A stretch of DNA of 64,000 bases from Maribacter aestuarii (GCF_027474845.2 NZ_CP107031.2:806001-870000); one strand, 5' to 3'; positions 8,323-18,024 are shown, numbered from the stretch's first letter. Notes: a model not told the origin generated them from the letters alone. Made by a program: numbers and translations.

Positions 8323-8350
8323 AATATACTTTGTATATTGTGCGGCACAA
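8323..8350. promoter_or_regulatory. Two adjoining inverted repeats upstream of the deoxynucleoside kinase gene
   Basis: AATATAC-TTT-GTATATT (8323-8339) is directly followed by TTGTGC-G-GCACAA (8338-8350), 36 nt before the ATG at 8386. Two back-to-back dyads at this distance look like an operator or a promoter-overlapping site, or the start of a 5' UTR hairpin. No regulator can be named. Confidence 0.4.
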
Positions 8351-8385
8351 CTTTTCAAGGGAACTAACCGTAAAAACTGACCACA

Positions 8386-9000
8386 ATGCACATTGCCGTA
8401 GCCGGAAATATTGGAGCAGGGAAAACCACGCTGACAAGATTATTGGCCAAACACTACAAATGGGAAGCTCATTTTGAAGACGTTGTGGACAATCCTTATC
8501 TGGACGATTTTTATAATCAGATGGAGCGATGGAGCTTCAATCTTCAGATTTATTTCCTAAACAGTAGGTATCGGCAGATATTACAAATTAGGGAAAGTGG
8601 TAAAAACATTATCCAAGACCGGACTATTTACGAGGATGCCCATATTTTCGCACCCAATTTACACGCTATGGGATTGATGACGAACAGGGACTTTAAGAAC
8701 TATTCCAGTTTGTTCGAGTTGATGGAAACGCTGGTAAAACCCCCTGATTTATTGATATATCTTAGAAGTTCCATTCCCAATTTGGTCAATCAGATTCATA
8801 AAAGGGGCCGGGAATATGAAAACACTATTTCTATAGATTATTTGAGTAGATTGAACGAGCGTTATGAAGCATGGGTTCATGGTTACGAAAAAGGAAATCT
8901 CTTAGTCATAGATGTGGATAAATTGGACTTTGTCGATAGCCCAGAGGACCTGGGCACCGTAATCAATAAAATTGATGCCGAGATTCACGGGCTGTTCTAG
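8386..9000 (+). CDS. Deoxynucleoside kinase
   Basis: A 204-residue kinase of the deoxyadenosine/deoxyguanosine kinase family. The P-loop GNIGAGKT is at residues 7-14, the substrate-binding stretch EDVVDNPYLDDFY follows, the DR motif is in IIQDRTIYEDAHIF, and a basic lid region KRGREYE occurs near residue 145. It phosphorylates deoxynucleosides for the salvage pathway. It is divergent from metK and its last four bases overlap the end of the convergent App1-type gene. Which deoxynucleoside it prefers cannot be told from the sequence. Confidence 0.92.
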   Translation: MHIAVAGNIGAGKTTLTRLLAKHYKWEAHFEDVVDNPYLDDFYNQMERWSFNLQIYFLNSRYRQILQIRESGKNIIQDRTIYEDAHIFAPNLHAMGLMTNRDFKNYSSLFELMETLVKPPDLLIYLRSSIPNLVNQIHKRGREYENTISIDYLSRLNERYEAWVHGYEKGNLLVIDVDKLDFVDSPEDLGTVINKIDAEIHGLF

Positions 9001-10004
9001 GAAATAAAACCATGTTCCTTCGCGTGGGTAATGGCGTCTTCTGTTTTCTCTACTATTAAAAACGGAATATCCTTAAAATTTGCAAATAAGTTCTTAATAC
9101 GTAGCATTCGTTTTGAATCTGTCACGATTCGTAAATAGATAGCTTTTACCTGTTTTGGAAATTGTCCCGCAATTTCTTGGTAAATGTCCCCGTCTTTCTC
9201 ACCACTATCTCCAATCAGTATAAATGATAATTTCGGATAAGTTTTTAGAATGTTTAAGATTTCACGTTGTTTTTCGGGTAATCCGTCCGTTTTATTTCGA
9301 GATCTGAAGCTGGACATACTTCGGAGCAGAATAGGTCCTTTAGGAAAATTGTTCGTTTTTAAAAAGAGTTCCAAATACCGATAGAGATTCCATGGACTAT
9401 GGCTAACATAAAATATAGGGTTTGCTTCCGTTCCTGTATTTCCCCTGTGCAACCTGTGATAGAAATCTGACGCTCCTTCCAAAGCCATTCTTTTGGTCGC
9501 CCTCTTAAAAATAGTATTGATGGCAACCTTCCATTTTAGGGAAGAGACCACACCTGTATGGAGAATGGTGTCGTCAATATCACTAATGACACCAAAAGAA
9601 GCTTCGGGACTAGGAATCAACATTTCTCCAGGGAATTTATTTTTGTTCAAAATTTCCCGTTTTAAGTCGAAATCCGTGAACGCTATTTCAAAATTCACCC
9701 AGCCTTCTTCATTTGCCAATCCCGATAGAGCATCCATTTGCTTATCAATTAAGAAATAGCCTTCATCATCTGTCTTACCAGAAATTGAGGTGCCATCACC
9801 TAAATTGGTCAAGATGGACGTATTGACCACCTCATCGGTCTCAAACCTTTTATAAAAATTTACTAAAAGGTTTAAAATTCCTTTTTGCTCCAAATCGATA
9901 TTCTCATCCTCCAAAGCCCTGCCTCTAGTATAAAAATGACTTTGCGTTCCATAAGTCTGGAAGACTATGATTTGATATTTATCTTTTTTTCCGAATAGCG
10001 TCAT
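8997..10004 (-). CDS. App1-family phosphatidate phosphatase domain protein (DUF2183)
   Basis: A 335-residue protein with an N-terminal beta-rich region (1-130) and a HAD-like App1 catalytic domain. The nucleophile motif is DIDDT at residues 142-146, followed by YVSHSPWNLY and the Mg-binding GDSGEKDGDIY. Yeast App1 hydrolyses phosphatidate to diacylglycerol; bacterial relatives share the DxDxT site but their substrates are largely untested. No signal peptide is evident, so it is probably cytoplasmic. It ends 4 nt inside the convergent kinase gene and starts 2 nt before the MgtC/DUF4010 gene end, suggesting a transcript shared with that gene. Confidence 0.85.
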   Translation of the reverse strand: MTLFGKKDKYQIIVFQTYGTQSHFYTRGRALEDENIDLEQKGILNLLVNFYKRFETDEVVNTSILTNLGDGTSISGKTDDEGYFLIDKQMDALSGLANEEGWVNFEIAFTDFDLKREILNKNKFPGEMLIPSPEASFGVISDIDDTILHTGVVSSLKWKVAINTIFKRATKRMALEGASDFYHRLHRGNTGTEANPIFYVSHSPWNLYRYLELFLKTNNFPKGPILLRSMSSFRSRNKTDGLPEKQREILNILKTYPKLSFILIGDSGEKDGDIYQEIAGQFPKQVKAIYLRIVTDSKRMLRIKNLFANFKDIPFLIVEKTEDAITHAKEHGFIS

Positions 10005-10005
10005 A

Positions 10006-11274
10006 TTAAAAGTGCCATGAATTCGGCCAGAGCCAGATTATGAATAATCCAAAAACAATAGATAGTCCAAATGATATGCCAATCCACTTGGCAAGGCCTT
10101 TAGAACCCAATACGGCGGCCATTATTCCCTTAAAAAGTAAATTGGAAAGTGTGGCCAATAAAATCAATCGCCAACCGGTAGTCGTGGCCAAACTATCGCC
10201 TTTCATTAGCTGCGAGAGTGATAGGGTAATTGCGTCAACATCCGTCAAGCCACTAATAATAGCTACGGCATAAAGTGCTTCGTTTCCAAATTCCTTCTTG
10301 GTGAAAGCGACGGCCAACAAAATAAGCCCGTACAATAACCCAAATATAAGCGCACTTTTGAATTGTGCCGGGTTTTCTGGTTCCGGCATTTCATCATCGG
10401 TATTGTCCTTATTTATTAAATAGAATAAGACGGTACAAATGATAGCCATTATACAAAATTCGATCGCCAGGGGAAGAATGAGCTGGGTAAGTTTTTCAGG
10501 AACGACCACACTAACCTCAATTATCACCCTCACCAAAGCAATTGCAGAGGCTGTGGTTATTATAAAGGCCGAAATTTTATTGATGTTCTTGACATCGGCC
10601 GTTTTTCGTGCATAACTTACCGTAGTAGCGGTGCTACTTATTAGACCTCCTAGAATGCCATTGGAAATAATACCTGTTTTCTTTCCTAAGTATTTATAAA
10701 TGAAATAACCGACGACGCTGATTCCCACAATTAAAACGACCATGAGCCAAATATTGTATGGGTTGAGGACCTCCATGGGACCATAGGTTTTATTAGGTAA
10801 AATGGGCAATATGATAAGCGATATGCCTGCAAAGGTCATAATGGCCGCAAGGTCTTTATCCTTCAGATTTTCTATGAAATCATGAAGATGATCTTTACCG
10901 TATAATAAAATAGCCAAAAGTCCACCCACGATAACTCCTATAACCTGATTACCCATAACCAGATAGGCACCAATGGCGAACATGAGTAATGCGGCCACCT
11001 CCGTGGTCTGCCCTATATCGGCGTCTGAAAGCTTTCTGAGCTTTATGATATTGGCCACTACTAAGAGGGCGGTTAGCGAGATACCCATGAGCGGCAACAA
11101 GTAAGGATTTTCAAAATCACGCGATAAAAATCCAGAAAGCACCCCCAAAATAGCTATAAGCGTAAACGTGCGTACCCCGGCCATTTCATCTTCGTGGCGT
11201 TGCCGTTGTAGACCCACCAATAAACCGAGACCAAAGGCTATTACTAATGTTGTAAGGTCACTGTAGTCCATCAT
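10006..11274 (-). CDS. MgtC/SapB family membrane protein with DUF4010 domain
   Basis: A roughly 422-residue integral membrane protein. Its N-terminal MgtC/SapB region has FGLGLLVGLQRQR and VRTFTLIAILG; a long DUF4010-type hydrophobic C-terminus includes GILGGLISSTATTVSYA and SGLTDVDAITLS. About a dozen transmembrane segments are visible. MgtC relatives bear on Mg2+ limitation and membrane energetics, but the DUF4010 branch lacks a defined role. The frame could start at 11301, yet the tandem ATGs at 11274/11271 give the usual family N-terminus, so the shorter form is preferred. The App1-type gene follows after 1 nt. Confidence 0.82.
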   Translation of the reverse strand: MMDYSDLTTLVIAFGLGLLVGLQRQRHEDEMAGVRTFTLIAILGVLSGFLSRDFENPYLLPLMGISLTALLVVANIIKLRKLSDADIGQTTEVAALLMFAIGAYLVMGNQVIGVIVGGLLAILLYGKDHLHDFIENLKDKDLAAIMTFAGISLIILPILPNKTYGPMEVLNPYNIWLMVVLIVGISVVGYFIYKYLGKKTGIISNGILGGLISSTATTVSYARKTADVKNINKISAFIITTASAIALVRVIIEVSVVVPEKLTQLILPLAIEFCIMAIICTVLFYLINKDNTDDEMPEPENPAQFKSALIFGLLYGLILLAVAFTKKEFGNEALYAVAIISGLTDVDAITLSLSQLMKGDSLATTTGWRLILLATLSNLLFKGIMAAVLGSKGLAKWIGISFGLSIVFGLFIIWLWPNSWHF

Positions 11275-11539
11275 CAATGAATATAATACAATTCTTTGCA
11301 AAGAAAGTGAATGAAACCAAAGTCAAAGCTGTTTGAACAATAATAAATTTAAAAAAAAACAGGGCTACATATCCTCACAGAGAATTTCTATTCATTTTTT
11401 CTCTAAATACTTTTTGTTAACCTAGAAACCTATTAAGTTCGCTTTACTCAATGAAAGAGCTACTTTACTCAGTAGTCCTTTCAATCCCTGATTCCTTGTC
11501 TTAGCTTTAAGTACTTGTTAATTCTTAAAAATTAAAAAA

Positions 11540-12241
11540 ATGGAACTAAAAAAGAACCCTAAAAAAGACTTGAACAAAAATAGCAGCCTGTATTTTGTCT
11601 TTGGATTATTGATCGTAATGCTACTGACTTTCGCTGCTCTTGAATGGAAAACATACGAATCGGATGCTATTTATGACCTATCGATGATCGTTTCCGAAAG
11701 TGAGATTGAAGAAGAGCCCTTGGAAAAATTTAAAATTGAAAAGCCCAAAATAAAACAAGTATTACCTCCTGAAATAAAAATAGAAGAAGATAATGTAGAA
11801 ATTGAGGAGACGGAAATCCTTTCTACGGAAGCAAATCCGGACACCGAAATTCTAGAGGTGGACGAAATTGAGGTGGACGAGATTGAAGAAGATGTAGATG
11901 TGAATTGGATTACCATAGAAGAAGTCCCAATTTTTCCTGGTTGCGAGAACGAAAAAGACAAAAGGGCCTGTTTTAACGAAATGATGCAAAAGCATATAAA
12001 GAAACATTTCAGATACCCAGAATTGGCTCAGGAAATAGGCTTGCAAGGTAGGGTAAGCACACAATTCATTATACAAAAAGATGGGACTATTGGTGCAATT
12101 AAGAAAAGAGGGCCTCATCAATTATTAGAGGACGAAGCAGAACGAATTTTAAAGAAACTGCCAAAAATGAAACCTGGTAAGCAAAGGGGTACACCAGTAA
12201 AAGTTCCATTTACGCAGCCCATAACTTTTAAATTGCAGTAA
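11540..12241 (+). CDS. TonB-family energy transducer protein
   Basis: A 233-residue protein with one N-terminal membrane helix (about residues 18-36), a very acidic Glu/Ile/Val-rich periplasmic linker (about 50-125) in place of the usual proline-rich one, and a C-terminal TonB domain (about 145-233: RYPELAQEIGLQGRVSTQFIIQKDG ending PFTQPITFKL). It should pass proton-motive-force energy to outer-membrane TonB-dependent transporters. No ExbB/ExbD lie beside it; such a set is at 61-62 kb. Bacteroidota genomes carry many such transducers, so its receptor partner is unknown. Confidence 0.85.
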   Translation: MELKKNPKKDLNKNSSLYFVFGLLIVMLLTFAALEWKTYESDAIYDLSMIVSESEIEEEPLEKFKIEKPKIKQVLPPEIKIEEDNVEIEETEILSTEANPDTEILEVDEIEVDEIEEDVDVNWITIEEVPIFPGCENEKDKRACFNEMMQKHIKKHFRYPELAQEIGLQGRVSTQFIIQKDGTIGAIKKRGPHQLLEDEAERILKKLPKMKPGKQRGTPVKVPFTQPITFKLQ

Positions 12242-12243
12242 TA

Positions 12244-12280
12244 AAAAAGCCCTTATTCAAGTTTGAATAAGGGCTTTTCT
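12244..12280. terminator. Bidirectional terminator between TonB gene and hppA
   Basis: AAAAGCCCTTATTCA (from 12245) pairs with TGAATAAGGGCTTTT (to 12278), with A and T runs on either side. It lies between the ends of two convergent genes and would serve both. Confidence 0.88.
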
Positions 12281-12296
12281 TAAAGAAGAAAGAATT

Positions 12297-14708
12297 TTAG
12301 TTCCGTTCTTCCTCAATTTCTTCAACAACTTTCTCTACTTGAACTTTCACATCCTTTGAGGCAGCGTTGAATGCCTCAATTTTAGCTTTTACTTCCTCCT
12401 CGGTACCTTCAAAAACTTGTTCAGTAACCTTTTCCTCACCGTTCTCCGTAGTCGTCGTAGTAATTACAGCAGTTGTATTTCCATCATCATTTTTGTCCAT
12501 CTTAACCTCAACACGCTTTTGCATTTGTTTTGCAACAACCTCCGTGTTTATTTTTGCTTCGTTGTAAGCTGTCATAGTATCCCCACTAATAGCGATACTT
12601 GGCGCAATGACCAATGCCACTACGGACATCAATTTTAACAAGATGTTCAAAGAAGGACCTGAGGTGTCCTTAAAAGGATCACCAACAGTATCACCAACTA
12701 CGGCTGCCTTGTGAGCATCTGAACCTTTACGTCCATCGGACTCTATCATTTTCTTAGCATTATCCCAAGCGCCACCGGCGTTAGATTGGAAAATAGCCAT
12801 TAGCACACCTGCAGAAGTTACACCGGCCAAAAGACCTCCTAACATTTCTGCACCACCAATGAATCCAACTGCAACGGGTACGGCTATGGCCAAAAGACCC
12901 GGCAATACCATTTCTTTAATAGAAGCCTTTGTTGAGATATCCACACACTTATCGTACTCGGCATATCCATCTGCGGCATCGAAAGTCGCGCGTTGTTCCG
13001 GAGTTGCTTTAGACATATCTGAATCTACCGCTCGCATAACCTCCAAGGCAGCTTTTAATTGAGGGATATCCCTGAACTGACGACGAACTTCTTCAATCAT
13101 TGCCATTGCAGCACGACCAACAGCATTCATGGACAATGCCGAGAATACAAAAGGCAGCATTGCACCTACTAGCAGCCCTGCCATTACGGTAGGTTTAGAA
13201 ACATCAATAGAACTTACATTGGCAACCTTCATAAAGGCGGAGAACAACGCCAAAGCCGTTAAAGCGGCAGAAGCAATCGCAAAGCCCTTTCCAATAGCAG
13301 CAGTAGTGTTACCTACCGCATCCAATTTATCCGTACGCTCCCTAACCTCCGGGTCTAATTCCGCCATCTCGGCGATACCACCAGCGTTATCGGAAATAGG
13401 TCCGTAAGCATCAACCGCCAGTTGAATTCCGGTATTCGCTAACATTCCTACCGCAGCAATCGCGATACCATAAAGACCTGCAAAATGATGTGAAATCAAT
13501 ATGGCCGCAGCAATTAATAAAATAGGAATCATAGTAGACATCATTCCCACACCCAATCCTGCAATTATGTTTGTAGCCGCACCAGTCTCTGATTGACGAA
13601 CTATAGAGTTCACAGGTTTTGTACCGGTACCGGTATAGTATTCAGTAATCTTACCAACTCCTAGACCAGCAATCAAACCGGCCAACGTAGCATAAAATAT
13701 TCCCATGGCTCCGCTTGGAAGACCCTCTACAGATTCAGGAATTAAGGCATTGATTATAAAGTATGAGGCAATTACCATTAAAAATGCAGAACCAAACTCA
13801 CCGATATTTAAAGCAGTCTGTGGGTTACCGCCATCCTTAACCCGAACAAAAAATGTTCCGATAATGGACATGATGATACCTACCGCGGCCAACACCAATG
13901 GAAGATATACTGCACCTAAACCAGCGAAATCTGGAGTAATGATAAAAGCTCCCAATACCATGGTACCAATAATGGAACCAACATAGGACTCGAACAAATC
14001 CGCTCCCATACCTGCAACATCACCAACGTTATCACCTACGTTATCCGCGATCGTAGCAGGGTTCAGCGGGTGATCTTCAGGAATACCCGCTTCTACCTTT
14101 CCAACCAAATCCGCTCCAACATCAGCAGCCTTGGTATAAATACCTCCACCTACACGGGCGAAAAGGGCAATCGAGGACGCTCCTAATGAGAATCCGGAAA
14201 GGACGTTCAATACCAATCCAAGGTTATCCGCACCCGGCCATATATTTTGATAAATCATAAACAGTCCACTGAGTCCTAGAACCCCAAGACCAACGACACC
14301 CAATCCCATTACTGCACCACCGACAAAAGCAACTTCTAATGCCTTACCCAATGATGTTTTAGCCGCTTGTGTTGTTCTTACGTTCGCCTTCGTAGCCACA
14401 CGCATTCCAATAAATCCTGCAAGCGCGGAACAGATGGCGCCCACTATAAACGAAAGTGCCACCATACCGTGGGAACCAGTTTCATTACTACCCTTAAAAT
14501 ACAATAAGATAGCAACGGCTATAACAAAGACCGAAAGGATCTTGTACTCCGCTTTTAAGAAGGACATTGCGCCATCGGCAATATTCTTGGCAATTCTAGC
14601 CATTTTGGCGTCTCCTTCATCTTGTTTGCCGACCCATATATTCTTTACGAATACGAAGATCAAAGCCAGGATACCGAATGCCGGTAAATAGTTTACGATT
14701 AATTCCAT
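12297..14708 (-). CDS. hppA: K+-dependent membrane-bound ion-pumping pyrophosphatase (HppA) with acidic C-terminal extension
   Basis: An 803-residue polytopic membrane pyrophosphatase coupling PPi hydrolysis to H+ or Na+ export. Catalytic signatures are [38 protein letters not shown] and [16 protein letters not shown]. The GNTTAA sequence (alanine where K+-independent enzymes have lysine) marks the K+-dependent class; Na+ versus H+ specificity was not resolved. About 94 residues after the last membrane helix (710-803) form an unusual soluble acidic tail, rich in Glu, Lys and Thr. The soluble pyrophosphatase gene lies upstream on the same strand but is separated by a terminator. Confidence 0.95.
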   Translation of the reverse strand: MELIVNYLPAFGILALIFVFVKNIWVGKQDEGDAKMARIAKNIADGAMSFLKAEYKILSVFVIAVAILLYFKGSNETGSHGMVALSFIVGAICSALAGFIGMRVATKANVRTTQAAKTSLGKALEVAFVGGAVMGLGVVGLGVLGLSGLFMIYQNIWPGADNLGLVLNVLSGFSLGASSIALFARVGGGIYTKAADVGADLVGKVEAGIPEDHPLNPATIADNVGDNVGDVAGMGADLFESYVGSIIGTMVLGAFIITPDFAGLGAVYLPLVLAAVGIIMSIIGTFFVRVKDGGNPQTALNIGEFGSAFLMVIASYFIINALIPESVEGLPSGAMGIFYATLAGLIAGLGVGKITEYYTGTGTKPVNSIVRQSETGAATNIIAGLGVGMMSTMIPILLIAAAILISHHFAGLYGIAIAAVGMLANTGIQLAVDAYGPISDNAGGIAEMAELDPEVRERTDKLDAVGNTTAAIGKGFAIASAALTALALFSAFMKVANVSSIDVSKPTVMAGLLVGAMLPFVFSALSMNAVGRAAMAMIEEVRRQFRDIPQLKAALEVMRAVDSDMSKATPEQRATFDAADGYAEYDKCVDISTKASIKEMVLPGLLAIAVPVAVGFIGGAEMLGGLLAGVTSAGVLMAIFQSNAGGAWDNAKKMIESDGRKGSDAHKAAVVGDTVGDPFKDTSGPSLNILLKLMSVVALVIAPSIAISGDTMTAYNEAKINTEVVAKQMQKRVEVKMDKNDDGNTTAVITTTTTENGEEKVTEQVFEGTEEEVKAKIEAFNAASKDVKVQVEKVVEEIEEERN

Positions 14709-14767
14709 TTGTTTGATTATTTATAGTTTTTTAAGCGGGTGCTAAAGTAGTAAAATAGAACAGAATA

Positions 14768-14801
14768 AAAAAAGCCACCTTACAATAAAGTAAGGTGGCT
14801 T
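14768..14801 (-). terminator. Terminator downstream of ppa
   Basis: AAGCCACCTTAC (14772-14783) pairs perfectly with GTAAGGTGGCTT (14790-14801); a U-run follows on the minus strand. It separates the ppa transcript from hppA, which needs its own promoter in 14709-14767. Confidence 0.88.
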
Positions 14802-14820
14802 AAAATTAAAAATAGGTTAC

Positions 14821-15339
14821 TTAAATCGTAAACGTGCGCTTCTTTTTATGTTCGCTTTCTTCATAGCGTTTTACACATTCGTGATAAATTTTTATGGCCT
14901 CCTCAGCGTCTCCCCAACCTCCGGTATCTACCTTTTTCTTCTCTAGATCTTTATAAACTTGAAAGAAATGCTCAATTTCCTTTAATCTATGTGGATTTAA
15001 GTCGCTGATATCATCCCTCCTACTCCATATGGGGTCGGAAACGGGCACACAAATTATTTTCTCATCAGGTCCTTTTTCATCTGCCATATGAAAAACACCT
15101 ATTGGTTTAACTTCCATGACCACCATAGGATATGTTGGTTCTATCCCTAACACTAGAACATCCAGAGGATCTTTGTCCAGAGCTAATGTCTCCGGAACAA
15201 AACCATAATCACCCGGATACATCATTGAGGAAAACAAGGTCCTATCAAAACGAATCTTGTTCAATGTAAAATCATACTCATACTTATTTCTACTGCCCTT
15301 TGGTATTTCTATCAATACGTCAAAAGTTACTTCCTCCAT
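14821..15339 (-). CDS. ppa: Inorganic pyrophosphatase (soluble, family I)
   Basis: A 172-residue cytoplasmic family I pyrophosphatase. It has IEIPKGSRNKYEYD, the active-site stretch YPGDYGFVPETLALDKDPLDVLVL with the metal-binding Asp cluster, and EKIICVPVSDP. It hydrolyses PPi released in biosynthesis. The length is typical. The last residues (EHKKKRTFTI) are basic. Its proximity to hppA puts the energy-conserving and non-conserving PPi hydrolases side by side, each with its own transcription unit. Confidence 0.96.
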   Translation of the reverse strand: MEEVTFDVLIEIPKGSRNKYEYDFTLNKIRFDRTLFSSMMYPGDYGFVPETLALDKDPLDVLVLGIEPTYPMVVMEVKPIGVFHMADEKGPDEKIICVPVSDPIWSRRDDISDLNPHRLKEIEHFFQVYKDLEKKKVDTGGWGDAEEAIKIYHECVKRYEESEHKKKRTFTI

Positions 15340-15418
15340 GGTTCTTGAATTTTAATAAATCATTATTTCTAAGCAAAACGATTTTCGTTTTGCCAAATTG
15401 CCCGTGTACGAAATCTTC

Positions 15419-17524
15419 TTAAAAATTGAAGCCAAAGGTTCCGGTGACACCAAAAGGCCTTGCATCGGGGTTATCTAGATAATTACCTCTAAAATTAAAA
15501 TCGATTCGGAATATTTTAAAAATGTTTCCTACCCCAAATGAATACTCGTAATAAATCTTATCCGAAGGCGCCCTCAATGGTGTAGTTAAGGTTGCCGGAG
15601 CACTTAGCGCTCTATTCGCAACGGAAAGACTTCCCCAAACCCCTCTCAATCCTACAATTTCCCTTAGATTCAATTTACGCATGAAAGGTATCCTAGAAAA
15701 CAATCGTCCATTAAAATTATGTTCTAAATGAACCGAAGCATAGGTATCCGTCACAAATTCATAGAAATCCAGATTGGGGAACGTGCCATAATTAGAGAAG
15801 AACGTCTGGTTCCCCGGTACCACACTTAGTAAACCCAGCGGCACTTCACCAAAAGTCTTCCCCAATTCCAATGTACTCAATAACCTACCAAAACCTCCAA
15901 TTTGCCATGGCTGACTGTATGAAAACTGCAGCTTGCTGTAATTAAAATCGCTATCCAGCAAGCCTTCTGTTCCTTTCGTGAAATTCAGAAGTAGGGTACT
16001 GTAGGTATCGTTCACATCCCTGCGCTCTACTCCATAACCAATGGTCTTCTTTCCTGGTGTATATATTAACAATGTATTAAAATCAAACTGTCTAATCTCC
16101 GAAGATATTCCCGTGGGGGAATCGGCATCTATATATTCTAAACTAAAGTCATTGGGTAATGCAGAACTTAACGTCCGGAATGTTCCGCCTAGCGAAACCC
16201 TGAAATTTGTGATGGGTTCCATTTCAAAATTAAGGGCACTTAAATTAATATTCGTTAGCCGGTTATTGGCACCGACCGTTAGTAAGGATGAAGAGGCAAC
16301 ACTCCGGCCCAGTACGTCGTTCGTGGCGGTGAGACTAACACCAAGCTGCTCAATATCCCTTCGATTTCCTCCGGATACTATCAATCTGCTTTTGCGGTCC
16401 AACAAAAATTTACCTGATATTCCGTATTTAAATCTGTTATCCGTAAATCCGTAAGCGGTATACCCTTCTAAACGCCAAGGATCATTTTGTCCAAAATAAG
16501 TCCTAGCCCCAATACGGACCCGTGGCCCTTCGGCATCGTTGTACCCAAAAAAATCATAGATGGTTCCAACATCAAGATTCCATTTATCGATTTCTACATA
16601 TCCGGAACCTAGTATACTCACCAAATTATAGTAAGACTTGAATTTGGGCACCGTTTTTAGTGTGTCCAAAAGTTTGTAAATCCCTGCCTCGTCCTTGTTC
16701 AAGGATTCCAAGCGGTTCTTTTCCCAAAAAGCATCGTCCTTTACAATGACATCAATATCCAACGGATTTATGTCTCTCCTATAAAATTCGTTTGGCTTAG
16801 GGTCATTAAATTTATAGTTATCAAAAACTGTTGTTCGTTTCCCGTAGACACCTCTTGATTCCTCTTTCTTTTGAAAACTAAAATCACTAAGCATATAATC
16901 CCTTTTCAATAGAAAGACAGAATCGTTTACCACGTTAAAATCCTGTTCTATGTAAATCTCCTTTACCCAGTTGATGTTAGCGCTTTTGGTAACTTCAAGG
17001 TTGATATTCTTGATGGCCCATGTGGAATCGTTCACCCAAAAATCACCTTTAAAGGTGAGCTCGTTCTTCCGTCTAGGGTAATAAACGATGTTGTAACACC
17101 ATTTGTTATCGATAAATGCGCTGTCCCGCAGGGCGTAGTTGTAGGTGTCCACACCTGTCCGCGAGAGTGGGCTGGTAAAGCTTTTATCAAAAAACTTTAG
17201 ATAGTTGTCATAGATATCATAACTCTGGTACAAGTCCTTTACGAAAGCTATTATCGCTTGATTGTTCTCGAACCCAGAGTTCTTGTTTCCCAATATTTCT
17301 TCCTTTTCTTCCTTTAGGATGTTATCTCCGTAAACTTTTGAAAATGTCTCGTTCAAAAAGATGGGCAAATACGTTTTCCCAGTAATTCTTGAAGTATCCA
17401 AATCTTGAAAAATAAACTCAAGCCCTTTGAATATCTTTCGTTTCATCAAGGCACTATCTATAGTGTTCAGATCAAACTCTACCTTTTCATATTTATCGAA
17501 TGCATACTGATTAAACTTACGCAC
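15419..17524 (-). CDS. DUF5686 protein, C-terminal main part, separated from its N-terminus by a frameshift
   Basis: This 701-codon frame is the DUF5686 body of a protein whose N-terminal 113 or so residues are encoded by the frame at 17566-17919. Reading this frame upstream of its first ATG gives NNPAVDILRKIWAKKRENGVRKF, which joins the N-terminal part exactly at a run of eight A in the mRNA (17587-17580). One extra A, or a -1 slip on the A-run, would make a single protein of about 830 residues, the usual family length. The body is beta-rich and ends GVTGTFGFNF, like outer-membrane barrel proteins. Function is unknown. It may be an error, a pseudogene or a slippage-expressed gene. Confidence 0.8.
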   Translation of the reverse strand: MRKFNQYAFDKYEKVEFDLNTIDSALMKRKIFKGLEFIFQDLDTSRITGKTYLPIFLNETFSKVYGDNILKEEKEEILGNKNSGFENNQAIIAFVKDLYQSYDIYDNYLKFFDKSFTSPLSRTGVDTYNYALRDSAFIDNKWCYNIVYYPRRKNELTFKGDFWVNDSTWAIKNINLEVTKSANINWVKEIYIEQDFNVVNDSVFLLKRDYMLSDFSFQKKEESRGVYGKRTTVFDNYKFNDPKPNEFYRRDINPLDIDVIVKDDAFWEKNRLESLNKDEAGIYKLLDTLKTVPKFKSYYNLVSILGSGYVEIDKWNLDVGTIYDFFGYNDAEGPRVRIGARTYFGQNDPWRLEGYTAYGFTDNRFKYGISGKFLLDRKSRLIVSGGNRRDIEQLGVSLTATNDVLGRSVASSSLLTVGANNRLTNINLSALNFEMEPITNFRVSLGGTFRTLSSALPNDFSLEYIDADSPTGISSEIRQFDFNTLLIYTPGKKTIGYGVERRDVNDTYSTLLLNFTKGTEGLLDSDFNYSKLQFSYSQPWQIGGFGRLLSTLELGKTFGEVPLGLLSVVPGNQTFFSNYGTFPNLDFYEFVTDTYASVHLEHNFNGRLFSRIPFMRKLNLREIVGLRGVWGSLSVANRALSAPATLTTPLRAPSDKIYYEYSFGVGNIFKIFRIDFNFRGNYLDNPDARPFGVTGTFGFNF

Positions 17525-17565
17525 TCCATTTTCCCGTTTCTTGGCCCAAATTTTGCGAAGTATAT

Positions 17566-17919
17566 CTACCGCAGGATTATTTTTTTTGATTGTTTTCCTG
17601 AAATCAGGATTACCTCGTTTAGCTGTTCCGTAGCCTCTATCAGTGTGATTTTCATATTGTACATCACCCTGGTAGTCAGTGGCATCTCAACATTATCAAA
17701 TCCAATAAAAGAAATTACAAGCACCTCATGATTGTTATCGGATTCCAAATAGAATCTACCGTCGTCATTGGTAATGGTCCCCTCTGTAGAATTTTTAAAA
17801 AGTATGTTTGCGAAGGCCACAGGCTCGCCAGCTTCATCCACCACAATTCCGCCAACCTTGGTCTGTGAATGCACTAGAATTGAAAATAAAATGAAAAGGG
17901 AAATTAAGGTTTGTTTCAT
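17566..17919 (-). CDS. DUF5686 protein, N-terminal part (signal peptide and carboxypeptidase regulatory-like domain)
   Basis: A 117-codon frame beginning MKQTLISLFILFSILVHSQ, a Sec signal peptide, followed by a carboxypeptidase-D regulatory-like beta-sandwich (VGGIVVDEAGEPVAFANILF, GTITNDDGRFYL, LVISFIGFD). This is the standard N-terminus of Bacteroidota DUF5686 and TonB-dependent outer-membrane proteins. It stops at a TAG (17568-17566) just after the A8 run that separates it from the main frame. The last four codons (IILR) are read in the wrong frame and are not expected in the native protein. It is very unlikely to be a separate gene. Confidence 0.75.
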   Translation of the reverse strand: MKQTLISLFILFSILVHSQTKVGGIVVDEAGEPVAFANILFKNSTEGTITNDDGRFYLESDNNHEVLVISFIGFDNVEMPLTTRVMYNMKITLIEATEQLNEVILISGKQSKKIILR

Positions 17920-17963
17920 GAATGATGATGTATTCCAAAGAAGCTACGTCGCAATTAACATAT

Positions 17964-17999
17964 CAAAAAAAAGCTTCTTCAACCTTGGTCGAAGAAGCT
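17964..17999 (-). terminator. Terminator downstream of pdhB
   Basis: AGCTTCTTC (17972-17980) pairs with GAAGAAGCT (17991-17999) around a 10-nt loop; a run of T follows on the minus strand. It lies 26 nt after the pdhB stop. Confidence 0.85.
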
Positions 18000-18024
18000 A
18001 AGATACTTTTACAAAGGATACCGA

